A stretch of DNA of 64,000 nucleotides from JBFWUM01 sp050247255 (GTDB lineage: Bacteria; Acidobacteriota; Vicinamibacteria; Vicinamibacterales; UBA2999), in contig JBFWUM010000008.1 of assembly GCA_050247255.1 (NCBI GenBank), positions 33,485 through 97,484 on the forward strand, written 5' to 3'. A model generated the notes under the pieces. It worked only from the letters and a program-made list of their open reading frames with translations. It did not search any database and was not told where the DNA came from. Both the position numbers and the translations under genes were made by a program. Of this stretch, positions 52,796-61,900 are shown piece by piece. Each line of letters begins with the position of its first letter. Within the stretch, counting starts at the first letter, position 1.

Positions 52796-53784
52796 CGAGA
52801 CCACGTGTCGTGTCGGGGATGCGCCCGACCGGCAAGCTTCATCTCGGCCACCTGGTCGGGGCGCTCAGTAACTGGGCGAAGCTTCAAGATAGCTACGACT
52901 GCTTCTACTTCGTCGCCGACTGGCACGCGCTGACCAGCGAGTACGCGAACACGGCGGGGATCACCGCCAGCGGCTTCGACAACGTCGTCGACTGGCTGGC
53001 GGCCGGCGTCGACCCGGCGCGCAGCACGATCTTCGTGCAGTCGCTGGTCCCCGAGCATGCCGAGCTGTACCTGCTGTTGCAGATGGTGGTGCCGATTCCG
53101 TGGCTCGAGCGGGTGCCGACCTACAAGGAGCAGCAGGAACAGCTGGCCGAGAAGGACCTGTCGACGCTCGGCTTCCTCGGCTACCCGCTGCTGCAGACGG
53201 CGGACGTGGCGATCTACGACGGGCGGTTCGTGCCGGTCGGCGAGGACCAGGTGCCGCACCTGGAACTGTCGCGCGAGGTCATCCGCCGCTTCTCGAACTT
53301 CTACGGCGAGGTGCTGGTCGAGCCGCAGCCGCTGCTCACCGCGACGCCGCGGCTGCCCGGGCTCGACAACCGGAAGATGAGCAAGAGCTACGGCAACACC
53401 ATCGACCTGACCGACGATGCCGAGGCGCTGACGAAGAAGGTGCGCCAGATGTACACCGACCCCAAGCGCGTGCGCGCCGACATTCCCGGCACCGTCGAGG
53501 GGAACCCGGTCTTCATGTACCATGACGCCTTCAACCCGAACACGGCGGAGGTCGACGACCTCAAGGCGCGCTACCGCGCCGGCACGGTCGGCGACGTCGA
53601 GGTCAAGACGAAGCTGGCGGCGGCGATGAACGCGGCGCTCGAGCCGATGCGCGAGCGGCGGCGCGAGGTGCTGGCGCGCCCCGACTACGTCCGCGACGTG
53701 ATGATGGACGGCTCGCGCGCGGCGCGCGCGATTGCGCAGCAGACGATGGCGCGCGTGCGCGACGCGGTAAAGCTTCGCTACTGA
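52783..53784 (+). CDS. trpS: Tryptophan--tRNA ligase
   Basis: The 333-residue class I synthetase charges tRNA-Trp. The HIGH-type motif is GKLHLGHL (about 17-24) and the KMSKS loop is complete at 198-202 (NRKMSKSYGNT). Length matches bacterial TrpRS. The ATG at 52783 lies inside the end of the M50 gene, so the two are co-transcribed. A 9-bp hairpin follows the stop. Confidence 0.97.
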   Translation: MAAVTRPRVVSGMRPTGKLHLGHLVGALSNWAKLQDSYDCFYFVADWHALTSEYANTAGITASGFDNVVDWLAAGVDPARSTIFVQSLVPEHAELYLLLQMVVPIPWLERVPTYKEQQEQLAEKDLSTLGFLGYPLLQTADVAIYDGRFVPVGEDQVPHLELSREVIRRFSNFYGEVLVEPQPLLTATPRLPGLDNRKMSKSYGNTIDLTDDAEALTKKVRQMYTDPKRVRADIPGTVEGNPVFMYHDAFNPNTAEVDDLKARYRAGTVGDVEVKTKLAAAMNAALEPMRERRREVLARPDYVRDVMMDGSRAARAIAQQTMARVRDAVKLRY

Positions 53785-53788
53785 CGTC

Positions 53789-53810
53789 GCTTCCGCCTTG
53801 AGGCGGAAGC
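53789..53810. repeat. 9-bp hairpin between trpS and scpA
   Basis: GCTTCCGCC and GGCGGAAGC pair perfectly around a TTGA loop, 5 bases past the trpS stop. No T-run follows, so it is a weak terminator at best; it may stabilise or divide the transcript. Confidence 0.45.
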
Positions 53811-53821
53811 CACATGAGACA

Positions 53822-54625
53822 GTGACCGAACAACAGCAATTCGATTTCGAATCGTCGCCGGACGCCTACAAGGTCAAGCTCGAGACGTTCGAGGGTCCGC
53901 TCGATCTGCTCATTCACCTCATCAGGAAGAACGAGGTGGATATCTACGACATCCCGATCTCGCTGATCACCGAGCAGTACCTCGGCTACATCGAGGTGCT
54001 GCAGGAGCTGAACCTCGACGTCGCCGGCGAGTTCCTGGTGATGGCGTCGACGCTGATCCACATCAAGTCGCGCATGCTGCTGCCGCGGCCGGAGACGGCG
54101 GCCGGCGACGGCGAGCCGGACGAGGACCCGCGCGAGGCGCTGGTGCGGCGGCTGCTCGAGCACCAGAAGTACAAGGCCGCCGCCGAGCTGCTGCACGAGC
54201 GCGAGACGCTGCGCGCGGCGCAGTACGCGCGCCCCGATTCGAGCGTGGCCGCCGCGGCCGGCGACGAGTACGAGCCGGAGCTCGAAGTCGACCTGTTCAC
54301 GCTGATCACCGCCTTCAAGGGGGTGCTCGAGCGCGCCAACCGCAAGCCGCGGATGGTGCTGCCGCCGGAGCAGATCTCGATCGAGACGCGCATCGAGCAG
54401 CTGCTCGGCCGGCTGTCGGAGACCGAGGCCTGCGGCTTCGAGGACCTGTTCGCCGACGGCGACGGCTCGCGCCCGTTCATGATCGTCACCTTCCTGGCGA
54501 TGCTCGAGATGATCCGGCTGAAGCTGATTCGCGTGTTCCAGGGCGGCAGCGCCGGGCCGATTCGCGTCTACAAGCGCGCGCGTCCCGCCGACGCGCCCCA
54601 TCCGATTGGTGATCCACAGGGCTAG
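53822..54625 (+). CDS. scpA: Segregation and condensation protein A
   Basis: The 267-residue kleisin of the SMC-ScpAB condensin complex bridges the SMC heads in chromosome segregation. The N-terminal motif FEGPLDLLIHLIRKNEVDIY is diagnostic, followed by FLVMASTLIHIKSRMLLPRP and a C-terminal winged helix (FLAMLEMIRLKLIRVFQ). I choose the GTG at 53822; the frame upstream runs into the hairpin. It precedes scpB. Confidence 0.93.
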   Translation: MTEQQQFDFESSPDAYKVKLETFEGPLDLLIHLIRKNEVDIYDIPISLITEQYLGYIEVLQELNLDVAGEFLVMASTLIHIKSRMLLPRPETAAGDGEPDEDPREALVRRLLEHQKYKAAAELLHERETLRAAQYARPDSSVAAAAGDEYEPELEVDLFTLITAFKGVLERANRKPRMVLPPEQISIETRIEQLLGRLSETEACGFEDLFADGDGSRPFMIVTFLAMLEMIRLKLIRVFQGGSAGPIRVYKRARPADAPHPIGDPQG

Positions 54626-54651
54626 CAATGCTCAAGGCTCAATGCTCAAGG
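54626..54651 (+). repeat. Tandem direct repeat before scpB
   Basis: CAATGCTCAAGG occurs at 54626 and 54640 (period 14), filling the gap between scpA and scpB. A third partial unit (CACAATG) contains the scpB ATG. Possibly slippage-prone. Confidence 0.5.
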
Positions 54652-54655
54652 CACA

Positions 54656-55333
54656 ATGACTAACGAAGAACAGGCAGCCGTCGAACCGCAGGATGTCCTC
54701 CCGGAGGCCGAGGCGCCGCGGACCCCGTCCGCCGAACTGAAGGCGATTCTCGAGGCGCTGATCTTCGCCTCGCCCGAGCCGATTACCCCGCGGCAGATCT
54801 TCCGCCTGGTGGCGGAGGAGCCGAAGGAGGACGTCAAGGCGGCCATCGAGTCGCTGCGCGCCGACTACGAGAACCGCCCCGGGCTGCAGTTCGTCGAGGT
54901 CGCCGGCGGCTACCAGATCACCACGCGCGCCGAGCTGCACGAATGGGTGCGGCGCCTGTTCCACGAGCGCTCGACCTCGAAGCTCACGGTGCAGGGGCTC
55001 GAGACGCTGGCGGTCATCGCCTACAAGCAGCCGATCACCGCGCTCGAGATCTCCGAGATCCGCGGCGTCAGCACCTCGGGGGTGCTCTCCACGCTGCTCG
55101 AACGGCACCTGATCAAGATCGTCGGCCGCAAGAACGTCGTCGGCCGCCCGTTCCTGTATGCGACGACCAAGGAGTTCCTGATCCGCTTCGGGCTGAAGGA
55201 CCTGGGCGACCTGCCGAAGATCGAGGACATGGCCGAGGCGCTCGGCTTCGACCCGCCGGCCGGCCTGATCGAGCAGACGCCGGCGGAGGAGATCCTGCCG
55301 CTGGAAGAAGGGGACGTCGCCGAGGACGCCTGA
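54656..55333 (+). CDS. scpB: Segregation and condensation protein B
   Basis: The 225-residue partner of ScpA has two winged-helix domains (LKAILEALIFASPEPITPRQ; LTVQGLETLAVIAYKQPITA with EIRGVSTSGVLSTLLERHLI and the GRPFLYATT box). It is full length, with an acidic tail. Start ATG 54656 is within the direct-repeat spacer. A MITE-like element begins 5 bases after its stop. Confidence 0.95.
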   Translation: MTNEEQAAVEPQDVLPEAEAPRTPSAELKAILEALIFASPEPITPRQIFRLVAEEPKEDVKAAIESLRADYENRPGLQFVEVAGGYQITTRAELHEWVRRLFHERSTSKLTVQGLETLAVIAYKQPITALEISEIRGVSTSGVLSTLLERHLIKIVGRKNVVGRPFLYATTKEFLIRFGLKDLGDLPKIEDMAEALGFDPPAGLIEQTPAEEILPLEEGDVAEDA

Positions 55334-55338
55334 CTGGC

Positions 55339-55591
55339 GGTGAGCACGGGCCGGGCGGCGGCTGCGGCCGCTGCGGCCGGGAAATCGGGCTCCACTCGTA
55401 CTCTTACGCACCCGCGCCGACTAGGCGCTGGCTCGATGCCGCGTCTGTCAGGCGGCTCAAAGCGTCCGCGGTAGCCCGCAGCAACTCGAACGCACTGGGA
55501 GGAAGTCGGCGCGATGAATCGTTCCGCCCGATTTCCGGCTTCGCCCTGCGTCGGCCTGGCGGACGCAGCCGCCACCCGCCCCGTGCTCACC
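55339..55591 (+). mobile_element. MITE-like element, copy 1 (253 bp)
   Basis: Both ends carry inverted repeats of about 28 bp starting GGTGAGCACGGG, and the whole matches the reverse complement of 56565-56817 with only about a dozen differences over 253 bp. No transposase is encoded. It accounts for most of the 321-base gene-free stretch 55334-55654; the remaining 63 bases hold the presumed promoter of the sigma factor gene. No clear target-site duplication. Confidence 0.8.
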
Positions 55592-55654
55592 GCTGCCGAT
55601 CGGGGCGGGGTTGCCAGGTAACATTCCGGCACATCGTGCGTATTGTGTGCAGGG

Positions 55655-56149
55655 ATGGAGAGCTTCCGCGAGCTGTACGAGCGTCACTACGCTGACGTCT
55701 ACCGCTTCGCCCTGTTTCTGACGTCCGACCCAACGAGGGCTGAGGATCTGGCGGCTGACACGTTCGCGCGGGCGTGGACGTCCCGCGAAAGGATTCGTCA
55801 GGCTACGGTCAAGGCGTACCTCCTCACCATCACCCGCAACCTGTATCGCGATGGTCTTCGGCGGCAACGCCCGGTCACGGAGCTGGACGACCGTCTTGAA
55901 GACCCAAGTCCGAGCGCGGAACAGCGCGCCGCCGACGCATCCGCACTCGGTCTCGTCAAGCAACGCCTGCTGCGCGCGGCTGAAGGCGACCGGCGCGCGT
56001 TCGTCCTCCATACGTTCGAGGGACTGTCGTACGCCCAGGTGGCCAGAGCCCTCGGCATCACCACCGGTGCGGTGAAGTCCCGCATTTTCCGTGTGCGCGA
56101 GGCGCTGGCCGGGATCAGGTCCATGCGCCCCAAAGGAGACCCGAGATGA
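55655..56149 (+). CDS. ECF-type RNA polymerase sigma factor
   Basis: The 164-residue sigma factor has region 2 (LYERHYADVYRFALFLTSDP, AEDLAADTFARAW, YLLTITRNLYRDG) and region 4 (RAFVLHTFEGLSYAQVARAL, TTGAVKSRIFRVREAL). Its start (ATG 55655) has a weak Shine-Dalgarno. The next gene overlaps it by ATGA and looks like its regulator. The pair sits exactly between two inverted MITE-like copies in an otherwise housekeeping neighbourhood, suggesting acquisition as a cassette. Confidence 0.88.
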   Translation: MESFRELYERHYADVYRFALFLTSDPTRAEDLAADTFARAWTSRERIRQATVKAYLLTITRNLYRDGLRRQRPVTELDDRLEDPSPSAEQRAADASALGLVKQRLLRAAEGDRRAFVLHTFEGLSYAQVARALGITTGAVKSRIFRVREALAGIRSMRPKGDPR

Positions 56150-56559
56150 ACGTCTCACGCGATGTGATTCTTGATCTGCTCCCGATCTACTTCGCCGGTG
56201 ACGCCAGCGAGGACACGCGGAAGCTGGTCGAAACGTTCATGGCATCCGATGCCGATTTCGCGCGGATGGCAGAGCGCTTCAAGGCCCTGTATGAGCGTCA
56301 CCCGCCGGCGGCGAACAGCGAAGCGGCCGGCGAGCGGGCCGCATTCGAGCGCACGAGGAAGCTTGTCGATCGGCGCAGCGAGGCATTCGGCGGCGCCGTG
56401 GGTTTCACCCTGGGTGCGATGGTGGCGCTCGGCTTTGCGCTCTTCGGCGGAAGTGACGGGCTCGCCGGGGGCAGCGTCATCGGCGGTGTGTTCGGGATGG
56501 TTGCCGCGATGTCATGGGTGTCCTGGTATCTGGCGAACCGCCAGTTACGAGCTCGCTGA
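56146..56559 (+). CDS. Putative membrane-bound anti-sigma partner
   Basis: The 137-residue protein has a cytosolic N-terminal helical part (DVILDLLPIYFAGDASEDTR), of the kind found at the start of zinc-less anti-sigma domains, and two C-terminal TM helices (about 82-100 and 108-128). Overlap with the sigma gene (ATGA) supports a sigma/anti-sigma pair. The HxxxCxxC motif of classic ZAS domains is absent. Its stop lies 5 bases before MITE-like copy 2. Confidence 0.65.
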   Translation: MNVSRDVILDLLPIYFAGDASEDTRKLVETFMASDADFARMAERFKALYERHPPAANSEAAGERAAFERTRKLVDRRSEAFGGAVGFTLGAMVALGFALFGGSDGLAGGSVIGGVFGMVAAMSWVSWYLANRQLRAR

Positions 56560-56564
56560 TCGAC

Positions 56565-56817
56565 GGTGAGCACGGGTCGGGTGGCGGCTGCGTCCGCCAG
56601 GCCGACGCAGGGCGCAGCCGGAAATCGGGCGGAACGATTCGTCGCGCCGACTTCCTCCCAGTGCGTTCGAGTTGCTGCGGGCTACCGCGGACGCTTTGGG
56701 CCGCGTGACGGACGCGGCATCGAGTCAGATCCTAGTCGGCGCGGGTGCGTAGGAGTACGAGTGGAGGCCGATTTCCCGGCCGCAGCGGCCGCAGCCGCCG
56801 CCCGACCCGTGCTCACC
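56565..56817 (-). mobile_element. MITE-like element, copy 2 (253 bp, inverted)
   Basis: Inverted copy of 55339-55591, of identical length and about 95 percent alike by eye. Its terminal inverted repeats (GGTGAGCACGGGTCGGG at the left end) match at about 27 of 28 positions. It overlaps the 3' end of rluB, supplying that gene's last codons and stop at 56682. No transposase inside. Confidence 0.8.
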
Positions 56818-57548
56818 GTCCCCTTCAGCGCCGCAATCTCGCGCGGCGTTAGATCGCGCCATTCACCAGGCTTGAGGAATCGGTCGCTGATGGCGCCGAT
56901 GCGAGTGCGTGTCAGCGACTGTACCGGGTGACCGACGGCTTCCAGCATGCGCCGGACCTGACGGTTCCGCCCTTCCCGGATGGTCAGGCGCACCACCGAC
57001 GACCCCTCGCGCGTACCCGGGCCCGACCTGGCGGGACCTCGTGTGAGCAGATCCGCCTCCGCGGGCAGCGTACGCTTGCCGTCGAGCGGAATGCCGCGGC
57101 GCAGGCGCTCGAGCGCCTCGTCGTCCGGCACGCCGGCGACGCGCGCCTCGTACGTGCGATCGACCTGGTGGCGGGGATGCGTCAGCTGTGCGGCAAGGTC
57201 GCCGTCGTTGGTCAGCAGCAGCAGCCCTTCGGTGTCGTAGTCGAGCCGGCCGACGGGATAAACGTACTCGCGCACGCCTCCCAGCAGATCCAGCACCGTC
57301 CGCCGCCGCTTCTCGTCTGAGCGCGTGGTGACGTATCCCTTGGGTTTATAGAGCAGGATGTAGCGCTTGCGCTCGGCCGACTTCACCCGCCGGCCGTCCA
57401 CGCGGATGTCGTCGCCGTCCTCAGCCTTCGTCCCGAGCTCGGTGACGGTCTTCCCGTTCACCGTCACGCGCCCTTCGAGAATCAGCGTCTCAGCGGCGCG
57501 CCGCGAGGCGACGCCCGCCTGCGACAGGATCTTTTGCAGTCGTTGCAT
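56682..57548 (-). CDS. rluB: Ribosomal large-subunit pseudouridine synthase B, with element-derived tail
   Basis: The 288-residue enzyme has an S4 RNA-binding domain (QRLQKILSQAGVASRRAAET) and the RluB/RsuA catalytic domain with the active Asp in GRLDYDTEGLLLLTNDG and the GRNRQVRRML motif. It makes pseudouridine in the 23S rRNA. Normal coding appears to end about LTPREIAALKG. The last 44 or so residues (ALA-rich run, then basic) are encoded by MITE-like copy 2 and have no conserved look. The start is ATG 57548. RsuA/RluE-type relatives are alternatives, but the S4+RluB layout fits best. Confidence 0.9.
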   Translation of the reverse strand: MQRLQKILSQAGVASRRAAETLILEGRVTVNGKTVTELGTKAEDGDDIRVDGRRVKSAERKRYILLYKPKGYVTTRSDEKRRRTVLDLLGGVREYVYPVGRLDYDTEGLLLLTNDGDLAAQLTHPRHQVDRTYEARVAGVPDDEALERLRRGIPLDGKRTLPAEADLLTRGPARSGPGTREGSSVVRLTIREGRNRQVRRMLEAVGHPVQSLTRTRIGAISDRFLKPGEWRDLTPREIAALKGTVSTGRAAAAAAAAGKSASTRTPTHPRRLGSDSMPRPSRGPKRPR

Positions 57549-57592
57549 CAGATCTAGTTTCGTGTATTTCGTGTTTCTCGTGGTTGATCGTC

Positions 57593-58777
57593 TCAGCGCC
57601 TCAGGACGCCAGCCCAGAACGACACCAGCTGCCATACGTCCGAGGCGCTGGCCCCTTTGTCGAGCTCGGCGTGGGTGATCAGCGCGCTGAGCAGGACGGT
57701 GACGTTGGCGCCGGCCTCGCGCAGGTGGCTGCCGAGGACCACCGACTCCGCGGCCGGGATGACGTTGTCCTCGTGCCCGTGCAGCAGGTAGATCGGCGCA
57801 GCAGGGGGCGTCGCCCGCTCGGGCGACAGGGCGGGGTCGTCGGCGCCGAGCGCATCCAGGTAGGGAACGAGCGCCGGCCCGAGCTTCGCTACGTTCCTGG
57901 TGTTGACCCACTCCATGTACATGCGTGACGGCTCGGGCAGCGCCTCGGCCATCTCGCGCGCTGTCGCGAACGTGGCGTTCGCATCGTCCATGTTCACCAG
58001 CGTCAGCTGCGAGGCGTAGAGAAACGTGCTGATGCCGTCGCGGAGCGTCTCGACCTGGTCGGCCGGGACAATGCCCTGGTCGGCGAGCCCGAAGAGGATC
58101 ACCGCCACGCCGTAGTCGTGCGGCGGGAAGGTGACGACGCCGGGCGCCTGCGCCGCCTCGCCGGTGGCCAGGTAGCGCATGACCCGCGGCAGGTCGCCAT
58201 GGCCGCCGAAGGACACGACGTAGGCGAGACGATCGCGGATGCGCTCGCGTCCCGCTGCGGAAATCGACAGTCCGCCGGCGAAGCTGATGCCGACAATGCC
58301 GACCTTTCCATCGGGTGCATAGCCTGGTTGCTCCGACAGCCACTTGACGCCGTCCTCGATGACGTCGGTGGCCTTCGGCGTGATGCGGTAGAGCGTGAGG
58401 TCGGGCAGCGCCATCGTGACGACGCGGACGCCGCTGCCGGCCATGTCGCGGGCAAGCGCCTTCAACCGCGGCTCGTCGATACCGAACGAGTGGATGCCGG
58501 GAATCATCAGCGCCGTGCGCGTTACGCGCCCTGACGGCTCGTAAACCTGCGCCGGCACATCGCCGTGACGGGTCGGAATGGTGCGCGGCGGCTGGACGAC
58601 GACGTCGCGGGCGCGCGCGTCGGCGAATGCCTCGATCCGGCCGCCGACGTTGGCGACGCGGGTAATGAGCAGGGCGGAGCTGATGTAAGGGAGGGCCGCG
58701 TAGACGGCCGCCGCCACGGCCACGATCAGCAGCGCGGCGAGGCCCCAGCGCTTCGGGGAACGCATCCGGCTTCGCAT
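57593..58777 (-). CDS. Membrane-anchored alpha/beta hydrolase
   Basis: The 394-residue protein has an N-terminal TM anchor (about 12-35) and an alpha/beta-hydrolase domain with the nucleophile elbow GISFAGG, a probable oxyanion segment (LMIPGIHSFG) and the catalytic His in the C-terminal ITHAELDKG. A second hydrolase hallmark, YLLHGHEDNVIPA, carries the acid Asp. Substrate unknown; likely an esterase or peptidase-like enzyme on the periplasmic face. Start 58777, with an alternative ATG at 58765. Confidence 0.82.
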   Translation of the reverse strand: MRSRMRSPKRWGLAALLIVAVAAAVYAALPYISSALLITRVANVGGRIEAFADARARDVVVQPPRTIPTRHGDVPAQVYEPSGRVTRTALMIPGIHSFGIDEPRLKALARDMAGSGVRVVTMALPDLTLYRITPKATDVIEDGVKWLSEQPGYAPDGKVGIVGISFAGGLSISAAGRERIRDRLAYVVSFGGHGDLPRVMRYLATGEAAQAPGVVTFPPHDYGVAVILFGLADQGIVPADQVETLRDGISTFLYASQLTLVNMDDANATFATAREMAEALPEPSRMYMEWVNTRNVAKLGPALVPYLDALGADDPALSPERATPPAAPIYLLHGHEDNVIPAAESVVLGSHLREAGANVTVLLSALITHAELDKGASASDVWQLVSFWAGVLRR

Positions 58778-58964
58778 CTTACACCGGGCAGGATCTGCGT
58801 ACTGGCAGCGCGACCGAGGTGGCAGGTCCTGCGATCGCCCATGGTGCGCCTCATGAATTCACGGGCGTTTTCGCGGCGTCGCGACGTGGCCCGCTCCTCG
58901 CAGGAGGGTGGCGCGGAGATCGGGCGCATGTCGCACGCGCAGATGCGGCGGACCGGATGGTCCC

Positions 58965-61900
58965 ATGCCTCGCCTGCTGGTTGCCGTCATGGCTACCCTT
59001 GTTGTGATTGGTGGAGTCTCGCCCAGCGCTGCTGATGTTGAGGCTACCGTGCGTGTCGTGGTGAAGGAGGTGCGGCGGCCGCACGCGTTCACGATTGCAG
59101 GCTGGGTGCGCGCCGGCTCGCCGGCGGGGAGCGTGCTGGCGGCCGTGGTCAACCTCGATCGCCGTGACGGGTTGTCGCTGCGCGGCGATCGACGCGTCCA
59201 GTTCCGGCTCGATGCCGGGCGCCACCGCGTCGTCCTCGTCAGCCCCTCGCCGCTCGTTGCCGGTGACCAGACGCACGTGGCGGTGGTGGCGACGTCGTCG
59301 TCGCTGGCGCTGTTCGTCGGTGGGCATGAGGTCGCGCGCGAACCGTTCGAGGGTGCGCGACGGCCGGTGGCGTTCCGGATCATGAAACGCGTCTACGAGA
59401 AGGGAAGGGTGTACCGCCGCGCGCTGAGCGCCGAGGCGATTCGCGACCTGGCGGGGCCCGGCGCGCCGCCGCCGCCGGACGTGTCGTCGATCACGCCGTC
59501 GAGCGACGCCGTGCGGGTTCCGGTGTCGGTGCAGCCATCGATCACGTTCCGAGAACCGATCGATCCGTCGCTGGTCACGCCGGAGGCCATCGCGCTTGCT
59601 ACTGCAGACGGCACGGTGGTGCCCGCCGCGCTCAGCCTGGACGATGCGCGGCTGACGGTGCGGATCGTTCCGGCCCTGCCGCTCCGGCCGACGCGGTGGC
59701 ACACCGTGTCGGCCTTCGGCGTGACCGCCCGCTTCATGACGGCCACTGAGCCGCAGCGTGTCGCGGCGGGCGAGTCGCACTCGGTGGCGCTCGATACGCA
59801 GGGGCGCGTGTGGACATGGGGCACGAACACACACGGCCAACTGGGGCGGGAGGGCAGCCCGGCGTCGCCGGGAGTCGTTCCGGGATTGCCGCCAGTCACC
59901 GCGGTGGCTGCCGGCGCGTCGCACACGCTGGCGCTGACGGCCGACGGCCGCGTGTTCGGATGGGGGCAGAACACGTTCGGGCAGGTCGGCACCGGCGATC
60001 CGGCTCCAGCGGTTACGGCGCCTACCGAAATCCCGACGCTCCCGGAAGTGACGACCATCGTCGGCGGCCCCTTCGGGTCTGCCGCGCTCGACGTTGCGGG
60101 ACACGCGTGGGTGTGGGGGATCGTGCAGGGGTTCGGCGGCACGCTGCAGCAGCGATCGCCGATGGCAGTGACGGGAGTGGACGATGTGGTCGCGATCGCC
60201 TCCGGCGCCGGGCACGCGCTGGTATTGCGGTCGGACGGCACGGTCTGGGCGTGGGGCGGCAACGGGCGAGGTGAGGTTGGCGACGGGACGCGCACGGCCA
60301 CAACGGCGCCCGTACAGGTTGCCGGCCTGGCACACGCCGCTGGTGTCGCAGCAGGCAGCTTTTCGTCGTTCGCCTTGATGGAGGACGGATCGGTGCAGGC
60401 CTGGGGACTGCCGTCGGGCGCGGGGACATCGCAGCTCTTACCCGCACCGCTCGCCGGGTTGTCGGACGTGCGCGCGCTTGCCGCTGATACGAACAGCTAC
60501 GTCGCGGTGACGATCGACGGCGGCCTGCTGATGGGCGGGGCGGCACCACCGGTGGCAATACCCGAACCGGCGGGGGCATGGCAGGTGTCCTCCAAGTTCG
60601 AGCGACAGCTGGCGCTGACGCGTCAGGACGAACTCTGGACGTGGACCGGCACAGCCGCGGCCGTGCGCGTGAGCGCCGCCGACATGGCCTGGCTGTCGCC
60701 TCGTCCTATCCTGAGTCACGCGTCGGGTGCCTACACCACGGCGTTGCAGGTGAAGGTGACGTCTCCGGTGACCGATGCCGTGACGCGCTACTCGACCGAC
60801 GGGAGCGACCCGGGCGAACTGCATCCGCAAGTCGCCAACGGCGGCACGGTGGCCATTGCCGCCAACGCCACCCTGAAGGTGCGGGCGTGGGAGGGCGGCC
60901 GCTTGCCGAGCGACGTCGTGGAAGCGAGCTACACCTTCCAGCCATCGACGCCGGCCTTCTCTCCCGCCGGCGGCACCTACTCGTCACCGCGACTTGTCAC
61001 CATCTCATCGTCAGCTGGCGCGACGATTCATTACACGGTGGATGGCACCCAGCCCGACGCGACCTCGCCCGTCTACACGACGCCGCTGCACGTCGCGACC
61101 AGCCGGACGATCGCGGCCATTGCCCTGCGCCCGGGATGGGCCGCATCAGAAACCGCCATTCACACCTATCAGCTGCAGCTCGGCGTGCTGCCGGCGCCGG
61201 TCATCTCGCCGGCCTCCGGCACATATGAGTCGCCGGTGACGGTGAGCATCAGCAGCATGACCGGCTCCACGGCGTTCTATACGCTCGACGGCAGCACGCC
61301 GTCGCCGGAATCGGCCGTGTACCAAGGCCCGTTTGTCGTGGCTGCCAGGACGACTGTCCGCACGCGGGCTATCAAGGCCGACTACGAGGACAGCCCGACC
61401 GCCGAGGCGACTTACCTCTTTGCGGCGGTGACGCCGGTGATAACGCCGGCGGAGGGAATGTATTCGGAGGCGGTGATGGTGCAGCTTTCCACCGCAACCG
61501 AAGGCGCGACGATCCGCTACACTCTCGATGGATCCCAGCCGGGCTCGAGCTCGCCCGAGTATCAGGAGCCGATCGTCCTGGATGCTCCGGCGACCGTTCG
61601 CGCGCGGGCATTCCATCCGACGTTGGAGCCAAGCGGCACGGCCGCCACCGTCTTCGCATTTCAGGCTGGCGCCACCGAGGCTGAGCCGCATGGCGGCATC
61701 GTCGCGCCGGGAACGCAGGTGGTGCTGGCGGCGGTTGCCGGCGCCTCGGTGCACTTCACCCTCGACGGCACCACGCCGACTGAGGCGTCGCCCGTGTACG
61801 TGGCGCCGATTGGGTTGCCCGGCGGAACGGTAACGCTGATAGCCCGCGCATTCAGGACGGGCTGGCAGCCCGGGCCCGTGCTGACGGCACAGTTCACGGT

